In this document: positions 34,937-44,660 of the stretch, piece after piece
How the letters are laid out: each line of letters starts with the position of its first letter
Position numbering within the stretch: the stretch's first letter is position 1
Origin: Rapana venosa
Taxonomy: Eukaryota > Mollusca > Gastropoda > Neogastropoda > Muricidae
Length of the DNA: 64,000 nt
Direction of reading: 5' to 3'
Assembly (NCBI GenBank): GCA_028751875.1
Contig: CM054156.1
Coordinates: 56,435,736-56,499,735, forward strand
Notes under the pieces: generated by a model
Database searches by the model: none
Told to the model about the DNA's origin: nothing
The model's input: the letters and a program-made list of their open reading frames with translations, nothing else
Made by a program: the position numbers and the translations under genes

Positions 34937-35350
34937 CTACAGATTTTTTTTTCCAAGCATATTTTAAACCCAAAACCCCCGCCCCGGGGTTTTTTGTTCA
35001 GTTTATTTTCCCTTGGAGGGTTTTTTTTTTCATATTTTATTTTTTTCCTTTTTTTCTTTAAATCTGTTTCCTATTTGTCTATGCCACCTACAGATGTTCG
35101 TGATCCCATTTAAAAATATTTAATTTAAGCATTTTGAACCAAGTCTGTAGATTTGTTAGTATAGCCCTTGGGGAGGGTTTTTTTACAAACTTTATTTTTT
35201 TTCCCTTGTTTTTTTAAATCTTTTATCCATATTTGTTATGCTCACCTACAGATATTCAGTGATAACCATTTGAAAAATCCCAAAAATTTCATTGCAAAAA
35301 AATGGGGTTTTAAAAAAAAACCCAATGAAAGTCCAAATCCTGTGAGAAAT
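34937..35350. repeat. sub-repeats of about 150-160 bp inside copy 1
   Basis: The words CTACAG (34,937; 35,088; 35,246) mark successive units. Each runs into ATTCAGTGAT or a variant, CATTTGAAAAAT, TTTTGAACCAA, TAGTATAGCCCTTGGGGAGG and a T-rich stretch. The corresponding units of copy 2 start near 37,985, 38,124 and 38,293. Confidence 0.7.
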
Positions 35351-37194
35351 TTACGTTTTATTTTTTGGGTTTTTTTCCCAAAAGGAAGAACGTGGCTACC
35401 TTAAGTTTGTGTGTTATGTGTGTGTGTGTGTGTTGTGGGTTTTGTGTGTTTTGGTTTGTGTGTGTGTGTGGTGTGGTGTGTTTGTGGTTTTGTGTGTGTT
35501 TGAGGGAAAGGGTTTCGCAAAAGAAAAATTTTCCCCATTGGCAAACCCCTCAAGCCAAAAGGGAGGAACGAACACAGATGTCTTGATTCAGTTCCAGTTT
35601 TGTTTTTTTTTGGGTTTTTTTTTTATACTATTTTTTTCCCCTCGTTTTTAAAGACTTTGTGGGAACAGAATCTGGGCTTAGGCAAAAAGAAATACGTGAA
35701 AAAAAAAAACACCAAGCATAGGCCCCAAAAAAATATATGGGTTGTTCAAAGTTTTAATACACACCATCAGACACACACTTTAAAAACCCCAAAAAAGCAA
35801 AAACATACACACGGGCACGAACACACTCGCAAAAAATCTACACGCATGTGCATGTCGCACGCACATGTATGCATGCACGGTGCAAAATGCACACGTACAC
35901 ATTTAGCCATGCACTTAATTATACACATACCCCCCGTGGGCAGGAGCTTTGCTCGTGCACGCACACACAGAACACAGTTTAAACGACAGACCGACCGACG
36001 ACAACAGATTTCGGAGACATTAATACATAAAGCAGAAAAAAAAATGTGACGGGACGAAGGCACAGAAAGAGAGAGAAAGGGCGGGAACGGGACAGACGAC
36101 TTTCAACAGACACGAGAAGGGGGCATAGGTTTAGAGGAACAGACAGACAGACTGAGAGTCGAGAAAAGAGAAAAAGGGGAAAGAAAGAGAAAGAGAGAGT
36201 CAGAGACGGGAAAAAAACAGACACCCCAAAAATTAGTCAACGGGGGACAAAAAAACCCTTTTTTTTTTTACATACATAAAAGCAGACAGAAAAAGGGCCC
36301 GACAGAAAAACTAAAAAAGAGAGAGGGTAAACAGAGACAAAAACAGACAAAACAGACAGACAGACAAAGACAGACAGAGAAACAGAACAAAAAAATTCTT
36401 TTGCCCCGGATTTAAAAATTTGAAATGCCCGGGTTGGTTTACTGTTTGGCCTTTAGGATGAACCCGGAAAGGGACAGCGGTCAGCGGCCCCGGGAACTGG
36501 TGCCTATTTTTGACGGGAAAAAGCTGATATGGAAAAGGGGAAGGGAAAAAGGGGCGGTGAAAGGGGGGGTTTGGGGGGAGAGGGGGGGGGGGAGGCGAGG
36601 AAAGAGACAGAAGCGAGGGGGAACAGAAAACAGAGACAAAACACAGAGAAAAACGCAACAGAGAGACAGAGACAGAGAGACAGAGATAGCGAGAAAAGGG
36701 GCAGCAGACAGAGACAGAGAGAGGCCCGAGACAAGAGAGAGGACAGAGAAAAAGATGGAAGTGACTTTGGAGGGGAGGGGGAAAAAGGGGGGGGGAGGGC
36801 GAGGGGGGGGGGGGTGGGCAAGACAGAGAGGGGGGAGAGAGGGGGGGAGAGGGGGGGGGAGTGAGAGGAGAGAAGGGGAAAACGGGGGAGTATAACAAAA
36901 ATACCCCAAACACCCCTTTTACACATACCCCAAGGGATAGATAGAAAAGTTTAGATATTTTAGATAGATAGTTTAGAAAAATTTAGATAGATAAAGATAG
37001 ATGATAGTTAGATAGTTTGATAGATAGATAAAATGATAGAATTTAAAATGGATGGAGGATGGATGGATGGAGGTGGAATGGATGGATGGGGGGACGGACG
37101 GACGGACGGAGGGGACGGAGGGACGGAGGACGGACAGAAGAAAAGGGACGGAAAGACAGACAGCCCGGGGGACAGACAGACGGGCAGTCGTGCT

Positions 37195-37345
37195 TAAAAA
37201 AACCCTGAGGTCCAAATGGGGCCACCTTAAGGGTTGGGTTTAAAAATGTTCGCATACGAAAAAATTTAAAACCCTTGGTAAACCTTGGGGGTTGTACCCG
37301 GGAAGGAACAAAAAGAAAAACAGGCGCCCTGTTAGATTCTGAAGC
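37195..37345. repeat. dispersed spacer element, copy 1
   Basis: Contains CTTAAGGGTTGGG, GTTCGCATACGAAAA, CCCTTGGTAAACCTTGG and CCCGGGAAGGAACAAAAAG. Related sequences are at 40,505-40,645, 48,800-48,970 and 62,130-62,240. This copy is part of composite unit 1. Nothing coding is seen. Confidence 0.5.
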
Positions 37346-38511
37346 CTAAAAATACTGTTTCTTCTTTTTTTTTTTTTTCCAATTCACAACCAACTGGGTC
37401 GTTTTTCAGACTGACATAAGAGAGAAAATTCGTTTCCCCTTTTAGCTCTGAGCAAATCATCTTTTCCCCTTACAAAAATTTTTTTCAAGATTTACAAGTT
37501 TGGCAGGGAAAAATTTTATTTCTAAAAGCTTTTCGGGAAACTCCAAAAAGCTTTTCGGGTCTTGTTTTAAAATGATTAAAATAATTTTTTCCACTTTTAA
37601 ACCCAACCTGTAGTTAGAAAAGGGTGTTTGGGGTGCCCTTTTTATGTCCTGTTGTTTTTTGTCTATTTTTTGTGCCCTTTGGTTTCTGTCTCTCTTTATC
37701 TGCCTGTGTCTGTCTGCTTTTCCTGTTTGTCTTCTTGTTTTGTCTGCCCCCTCTCCCTCTCTCCCCTCTCTCTCCCCTTTTTTCCCCCCTTCCTCTCTCT
37801 TTTCCACAAAACCCCACACAAACACACACACCACACACACACACACCACACCCACACACACAAAACATATTGCTTAAACCCAATTTTACGAACAAGTTCA
37901 ATAAAAACTAGAGGGTTTCTAAGAGTTGTTGAAAAGAAACCAACCAAAAAATGTTAAAAAATTTCCAATTTTCCAAAATCTAATCTACAGTTTTTTTATT
38001 CCAAGTATTTTTGAACCAAATCCTTTTCGATTTGTTCGTATAGTCCTTGGGAGGGTTATTTTACTATTTTTATTTTTGTTTTGTTTTTTTAAATTTTTTA
38101 CCCCTTTTTGTTTTATGCCTCCCCTACAAAAGGGTTCAGTGATTTTCATTTGAAAAATACTAATAAGCTATTTTAAAACCAACCCGTCAGTTTTGCCCAG
38201 TAAGCCCTTTTTGGGGGTTTTTATCTTTATTACTTTTTTTTTTCCCCTTGGGTTTTTAAAATTTTTTTTTTCCCCTATTTGTCTATGCTAACCTACAGTT
38301 ATTCAGGGGTAACCTTTTGAAAAATGCTGATAATTTATCTTTGCAAAAGATGGGTTTAAAAAAACAATGTAGTCCAAAATCCTGTAGCATTTTCCTTTTT
38401 AATTTTTTGGGATTTTTCCCCGGAAGACAGAAACGTGGCTCCCTTTAAAGTGTGTGTGTTTTGGTGTGTTTGGGGGGAAAGGGTTTTCGCAAAAGAAAAA
38501 TTTTCCCAATT

Positions 38512-38935
38512 TTTTATTTTTTTTTTTAAATTTTTTATCCCACTTTAAGTCACGGATTTCTTTTCCCGTGAAATTCGGGCTGCTCCCCCGGGGAGAGAAA
38601 CGTCGCCACAAAGAGCGCCCCCCCATTTTTTTTTTTTTTTGTCGCAACGGGTATTTTTTTCCCCTATCAGAGGGGCTTTTTTCTAAAAATTTTTTTGCCA
38701 GGGCCCAACTCTCTTGTTGCCTTGGGTTTTTTTTTTCGTGCGCTGAAAATTTTTGTGAACACACGGGACCTGGGTTTTATCGTCTCACCAAAGACTGCGC
38801 CCAGACCCCCACTCAGGGTTTCTAATGGAGGGGGGAAAAAAGTTTGGGGGCCCAGACGGGATACAAACCCCGGACTTTGGGTTTTGGGACAGGCGCGTTA
38901 CCCCCAAACCACCGACCTTTGGGCGAACCTCAAGC
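38512..38935 (-). mobile_element. SINE family B, minus orientation, near full-length
   Basis: The tRNA-like head is at the right end on the minus strand. There, GGTGGTTTGGGGGTAACGCG serves as A-box region, then CCTGTCCCAAAACC, and GGGGTTTGTATCCCG as a slightly damaged B box (expected GGTTCGAATCC). The body runs leftward with CCCCACTCAGGG, GACTGCGCCCAGACC, ACACACGGGACCTGGG, CTCTCTTGTTGCC, GTCGCAACGGG and GAGAGAAACGTCGCCACA landmarks. The arrangement matches molluscan-type tRNA SINEs as I remember them (inference). It interrupts copy 2 of the composite unit; copy 1 lacks it. Frames across it are incidental. Confidence 0.75.
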
Positions 38936-40504
38936 AAAAAGGTGGGGAAAGAAAAAAAATGTCTTGTTTCCATTTCCCAGCTTTGTTTTCTTTTGTTTTT
39001 TTTTATACAAAATTTTTTTTTCCCTCGCATTAAAAACTTTGTGTGGATCTGAACGGGCTTAGGTTTAAAACAGAAACACGTGAAAAAAAAAAAGAAAATA
39101 AGGAAAAAGGTTTCAAAAAAAAATATAGGGGTTGTTCAAAGATTTATACAACACATGCAGCCCCACACGTTAAAACTCATTTTGCATACATACACACAGG
39201 AAACGAACACACTCGCAAAACTTCTACACGCATGTGGGGTACGCAGGGCACATGTATGCATGCCGCGTGCACTTATGCACACGTACACACTTGGGCCTTT
39301 GCACGCAAAAATTATACACATACAGCCACGTGGGCAGGAGCATCCGTGCACGCACACACAACACCAATCAAGAAAAAGGACCGCCCACAGACAGACAGCT
39401 CGGGGGACTTTAAAACATAAAGACAAAAATAAAATTGGGGAAGACGAAGGACAGAAGGAGGGAAAGGGGCGGGACAGACGGGACAGACATTTCAGACAGA
39501 AAACAGAAAGGGGGCCCATAGAGATAGGGGAACAGAAGAAGACAAATTTCCGGGGAGAGAGAGAAAAAGAGAAAGAAAGAGAAAGGAGAGCCCAAAAGCA
39601 GCCAAAACAGACAGACAGACAATAGTCAACAGGGGGCAAAATAATCCCATACAAGCAGACAGCCCGACGGCGGGACAGAGACAATAGAAAGAGAGAGGGT
39701 GACAGAGACAAAAAACAGACTTACAGAAAAGACAGAAAGACGACAGAGCCCAAAACAGAGACATATTCGTGCCCCGGGCACTAAAAATTTGAAATGCCCC
39801 GGGTTTGGGAAAACGGGGCTCCCTTTTAGGATGAAGCCGGAAAGGGTTTCAGCTTTTCAGCTGTAAAGGGAACGGGTTTGTCAGCTTTTTTGACAGGAAA
39901 TTGATTGGCAAAAGGGGAAGGGGAAATGCGGTAAAAGAGGGGGGGGGGAGAGGGGGGGGAAAGGGGGGGGGGCGGGAGAGAAAAGAAGACAGCAGCCCAG
40001 ACAGACACAGGGGACAAAAACACAGAGAGACGGGCAGACAGAGAGACAGAGACAGAGGGGACAGAGAAAACAGACGGGCAGAAAAGACAGAGACAGGAGA
40101 GGACAGGGGACAAAAGAAAAGGGCAGAGGAAAAGAGGGGGAGTGCCATGAAAGGGGGGGTTAAAAGGGGCGGGGGAGGGCGAGGGGGGGGGGGTGGGCAA
40201 GCCCGAGAGAGGGAGAGGGGAGGGGGAGGGGGGGATGGGAGAGAGAGAAAGGGGTAACAGGGGAGATTTACCATTATACGCATACCACCCTTACACTTCA
40301 CAAAATAGTTTAAAATTAGATAATAGATAGATAGATAAAATAATAAAAAGTTTAGATAGATAGATGATAGAAAGATGGTTTAAGGGATGGAGGGAAATGG
40401 ATGGATGGATGGGGCGGATGGACACGGATGGACGGACAGACAAAAGGGAAGGGACGGAAAACGGGGACAGACAAAACAGACAGTCGTTTTTTGACAAAAA
40501 CCCC

Positions 40505-40645
40505 CCTGAATCGAAATGTTGCCCCCTTAATGGTAGGTAGAAATGGGTCCATACCAAAACTCTAACCTTGGAAAACCCTTGAAGGTTTAAGCCGAGGAAC
40601 GAAAAAAAGGGAAGGCGTCTGTTAGATTGCTAAAGCCTGAAATAC
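40505..40645. repeat. dispersed spacer element, copy 2
   Basis: CTTAATGGTAGGTAG, CCTTGGAAAACCCTTGAAGG and AGCCGAGGAACGAAAAAAAG, in the same order as the copy at 62,130-62,240 and the copy in composite unit 1. Confidence 0.5.
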
Positions 40646-41029
40646 TGTCTTCGTGGTTTTTTTTTAAATTCACAACCAACCTGGGTCGTTTTCAGACTGA
40701 CATGAAGAGCAGCGGTTTAAATTCCTCTCTGCCCCCTGAGTAGAATCTTTCAATTCCATACAAAAATTTTAGGATTTACCGTTTGGGAAGGGGTGTTTTT
40801 AGTACAGCTTTTGGGGGGAACCCCAAAGAAGCATTTTTTCGGGTCATGTTTAAAGGGTTATATAAGTCCACTATTAACCACCTTTTGTTTTAGCAGGATA
40901 AATTGGGTCGTCTTTTTAAAATGCCCTGTCTGTCTTTGCATGTCGTGTTGAGTTTGTCTGTCCTCTTTATCTGTCTCTGTCTGTCTGTCTGTTTGTCTGC
41001 TTGTTGTCTCCCTCTCTCTCTCCTCTTCC

Positions 41030-42523
41030 CCTCCTCTCTCTCTCTCTCTCTCTTTTCTCTCTCTCCTCTCTCTGTCTGTCTTCATGTTCAAAATTCCCTT
41101 CCCCTTTAGAGAGAAAAGAAGAGGTCATTTTTGGCCTCGCACCATCAGTCAATAAGGGTCTGAAAAATCTCTTCCCTTGGGCCCAACCCCCCCTTTCCCT
41201 GCCTCCCTCCCTGAAAGTTTTTGACGCGGCACAAAAGGGAACTGCAATTTTGGATGCGGCATCAAAGGTTCAGCTCCTAAGTTTCCCCGATGTTTGGATA
41301 AAAGGCTTTTCTTTACAGGGCTTTAACCCCCGCCCAATATTTTTTGGAAGTGCTTATTGAAAAAAGGTTCGGGAATTTCTGTTGAGATCTGCTGAAAACC
41401 AACTTTTTTCAAAAAAAGTTTAAGGGGTTTTGAAAGGAAACCGGGGGGGAAAGGATAGATAGATGTTTGATTTTTTAGATAGTTTAAAAGATAGTTAGAT
41501 AGATAGATAAAATAGATGGGTGGGATAGATAATAGATAGATAGATAGATAATAATAGATAGTTTAATAACAGATAGGAGAGAGAGAGAGAGAGAGGGGGA
41601 AAAGAAGGGGAGAGGAGAGAGAAAGGGGAGGGGAGAGAGATTTAGAAATGCTTAAGTCTTTAATCTGAAAAAAAGGCCCCCTTAAATTATTTTTGGGTCC
41701 TTGTTTCCCTTCCCCAAATTTTAGCCCCCCTAGAAAACTACCTACAGATCGGGTGCACCCGGGTAAGACGGTTCATAAAAGGGTGTTGCAAGTACCTTCG
41801 TCCTTTATCCCTTTCCTACTCTGTCTTCTCAGGGCTGTGTTTCTATGATGGAGGGTAATGGTTGTTCGGGCATAGAGCTTGTCCAGACGACAAAAAATTC
41901 TAACAAAAACATTTCACGCTAGCGACACTTTCTGACAATCATAATAAAAATGAAAAAGTTTTTGGGCCCTGGGCCAATGATATTCTCAAAGATGTCCCCT
42001 TTGAAGGAGACCCCACCCGGCTTCCCCGAATGAATCCGGGAGAAAAAAGTGTGTAGGAAAGACACGAAAGATTCTGGTAATCAAGGCTGAGCTTTGACGG
42101 TCCCTTTTTGTTGGTTTAAAAAAATGGATTTCCCACCTGAATCAACAAGTCAAAGGAGGGGGGAAAAAAACCCGGGGGAAATAAAGAGGGCGACATTTTA
42201 GAAAAATAGAGAAAGAAGAGCTTTCTACTCCTTCAGATTCCCAAACTATCATTCAGTCCTCTGTGGGGATGGAGATTTTTTTAAATTGCTTTGAGCTGTT
42301 CTGTTTAATTTGACAGGTGTTTTTAGCGTGTATCGAGGAAAAAAAAGGGGGTAACAGGGGTTTTATTCAAAACATCAGCTTTCATGTTTTATGAAAAAAA
42401 AAAAAATTACTTTGGGGTGCTTTGCAAATTTTACTTGCTGTTTCTCTCTCTTGGGACGTGAAGAAGTACCCCCCCTATATCGGATCATAGCCTCTCTCTC
42501 CTCTCTCCTCCTTTTCTCTCTCT

Positions 42524-42563
<40 letters not shown>

Positions 42564-44660
42564 GTCCCGTCTTCATGTCTCAGATTCCTTTCCTAAATAG
42601 AGAAAAGAAGAGGTCCTTTTGCAAATTTGCACCATAGTCAATAACTTTTCTGCAAAATCTCCTTCAAATTTGGGCCCCCCTCCTTTCCCCGCCTGCCTGG
42701 GTGTAGTGTTGACGTCCCGCACACAAGAATGCAAGTTGTGTGGGAAACAAAGGGCAGCTTTCTGAGGGTGCCGATGATTTTATACAAGGCAAATTTTTTA
42801 CTTTGGCCCCCTTTTAAACCCCTTATAAATTTTTTGGAAGTGCATTAGTGAAGAATGGTTCAGAATTTTTTTGAGAGCTGTTGCACCAACCCTTTTTCAA
42901 AGAAAAAATTAAGGGGGTGCAAGGTAAAAAGGGAAAATAGATAGTAGTAGATGTTTGATAGAAAAGATAGATAGTAGATAGATTTGTTTGATTTGAAAAG
43001 ATAATAGATAGATAGATTTGTTTGGTTTGGTGGGTGGGTGGGTTTGGGTGGGTGGGGGGGTGGGTGGGTGGGTGGGGGGGATGGATGGATGGTTTTGGGT
43101 GGGTGGATGGATGGGGTGGATGGATGGATGGTGGATGGTTTGGGTGGATGGATGGATGGATGGGGTAGATAGTGATTTGATGATTTGATGATAGAAGATA
43201 GGGTAGATAGATAGATTGATAGATAGATAGTTAAAATAGATGATTGAATCAAAAAGTCAAAGGAGGGGGGGAAAAATTTTCCTGTGAGTAACAGACAAGA
43301 CATTAAAAATATAGAGAAAAGAGAGGAAAATACTCCCTCAGATTCCCTCTACTCATACATGCCTCGTGTGATGGAGAAATTTTTTAAAATTTCTTTTTTA
43401 GCTGTTATGTATAAAAACCAAAAAGATGTTTTAGCGTGTAAAACAAGGAAAATTAGGCGTAACAGGTTTTACATTCTATGCCCTCAGGGACTGTTTCTTA
43501 TAAAAATAAAAAAACTTGGGTGGTTTGCTATTATACTTGCTTTTTTGTTTCTTGTACGTGAAAAATACGCCCACACCCAGTATTTCATTTGCCTCTGTCT
43601 CTCGTTTTCCCCGCCCCTCTGTTCTCTCTCTTTTTCTCTCTCTCTCTCTCTCTCTCCCCTCTCTCTCTATTCCCCTCTCTCTTCTTCTCCCCCTCTTTCA
43701 TGGTTTAGATTCCTTTCCCTTGTAGAAAAAAAGAAAGGTCACTTTTTTTCATTAGCACCATCTTCCAATTTAAATGTCTGCAAAATCTCCTTCAATTGGC
43801 CCCCCTCCCCTTCCTTTCCCGCCTGTGTAGTGTTGACGTCTTTCACACAAGAAATGCAAGGTTTAAAGCGGGTCAAAGGTTCAGCTCTGATGCTGCCGAT
43901 GATGATACAAGGCATTTTTACATGGGTCTTTAAAACCCCTGCTACTTTTTTGGGAAATTTCATTAGTGAAGAAAGGTTTGAATTTCCCAATTTAGAGTCC
44001 CGCTGACTTAACCCTTTTTTCAAAGAAACTTAAAAAGGTGCAAGGTTTAAAAGGAAGATAAAGAGAAGAGGAGAGAGAGAGAAAAGAGAGGAAAACCCGA
44101 CAGAGCAGAGACAGAGAAGAGGGAAAAGGGGGGAGGGAGAGGGGGGAGCAGAGGAAAAGGGTGGTTTTTATGTTTTTATCTTTGTTTGTGTTCCGGAGCT
44201 AACCCATGGGCCCATCCAATTTAAAAAATACATGGATGGAAACTTGCAAGAATGGCTTTTTTTCCTTTACCCCTTTTTCAGCCAAACTCTGGCCTCAGAT
44301 GTTGGTTTTCTGTTTGATTTGGGTTGTGCTGGTTGTTATGCTTTTGAGTTTGTCACGACTGAAAACAATCTAAAAAATAACATTTCAAAAATAATAATAC
44401 TTTTGTCCAGGGGTATGGCAAATTGTTTATAACACTAACGAAAAATAATGGTTTGGTGGGGTCTGCATTGGCAAGGAAAAAACAACATCCCCCCACCCCC
44501 AAAACCCCCTAAAAGCCAAACCCGAAAAGACTACAGAGATTTGTGGGAAAGGGCAGGCAAAGAAAAACCCCAACATCTAGGCTGAGCTTTAAAAGACTTT
44601 TTTTGATGGTTTCGCAAATAAGTTTTTAAACCCCGAATCGACATGTCATCAGAAAGCGGG
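41030..44660. repeat. three-unit tandem array, 1.1-1.4 kb units
   Basis: Three related units in direct order. Each holds a CT tract (40,990-41,080; 42,490-42,565; 43,590-43,700), then about 340 bases with AGAGAAAAGAAGAGGTC-like, ATTTGGGCCC-like, TGTTGACGTC-like, GGAAGTGC-like and TTCAAAGAAA-like landmarks (41,095-41,440; 42,590-42,930; 43,700-44,050). GATA and/or GGAT or GA repeats follow (41,455-41,640; 42,935-43,245; 44,050-44,160). Units 1 and 3 then share a tail (TGTTCGGGCATAGAGCTTGTCC, about 41,870, corresponds to about 44,330; AAGGCTGAGCTTTGACGG, about 42,082, to about 44,578). A segment with AATCAACAAGTCAAAGGAGG (42,141 and 43,247), a CTCCTTCAGATTCC-type stretch and GTTTTTAGCGTGTA precedes the CT tracts of units 2 and 3. 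No frame is conserved between units. Confidence 0.7.

Larger units (their letters stand above)
34830..37865. repeat. composite satellite unit, copy 1
   Basis: First of two tandem copies of a roughly 3.2-kb unit. In order it holds AACCCAATTT with AAGTTCAAT (34,830); sub-repeats with CTACAG words (34,937-35,350); an AACGTGGCTACC segment; a TG block (35,405-35,505); GGTTTCGCAAAAGAAAAATT; a CA/CATGC block (35,755-35,975); GACA and GA purine tracts (36,060-36,900) with GAAATGCCCGGG and GATGAACCCGGAAAGGGA between; GATA (36,935-37,040); GGAT (37,045-37,090); GGAC then GACA (37,090-37,190); a spacer with GCATACG, CTTGG and GGAACAAAAAG; ACAACCAACTGGGTCG; and a CT/CA block (37,740-37,865). Every landmark recurs in the same order in copy 2. 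Confidence 0.8.
37866..41085. repeat. composite satellite unit, copy 2
   Basis: Parallels copy 1 landmark by landmark. AACCCAATTTTACGAACAAG is at 37,877 and sub-repeats cover 37,985-38,400. An AACGTGGCTCCC segment, a short TG patch (38,445-38,480) and GGTTTTCGCAAAAGAAAAATT follow. After the SINE insertion come CTCAAGCAAAAAGG (38,929), the CA/CATGC block (39,140-39,365), GACA/GA tracts (39,400-40,255) with GATGAAGCCGGAAAGGG at 39,831, GATA (40,310-40,375), GGAT (40,385-40,420) and GGAC (40,420-40,490). It ends with the GCCGAGGAACGAA spacer, ACAACCAACCTGGGTCG and a CT block (40,940-41,080). Downstream of the CT block the two copies no longer match. The offset between copies is 3.05-3.4 kb, varying with microsatellite length and the SINE. 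Confidence 0.8.

Noticed and set aside
34170..34967. 265-codon frame with hydrophobic stretches suggesting a membrane protein
   Set aside because: The hydrophobic residues come from CT and T-run codons; there is no motif, and parallel frames of similar length exist in the other phases.
43284..44006. 240-codon frame in the third unit of the 41-44.7 kb array
   Set aside because: It crosses a CT tract, and the corresponding parts of the other two units do not keep the frame.
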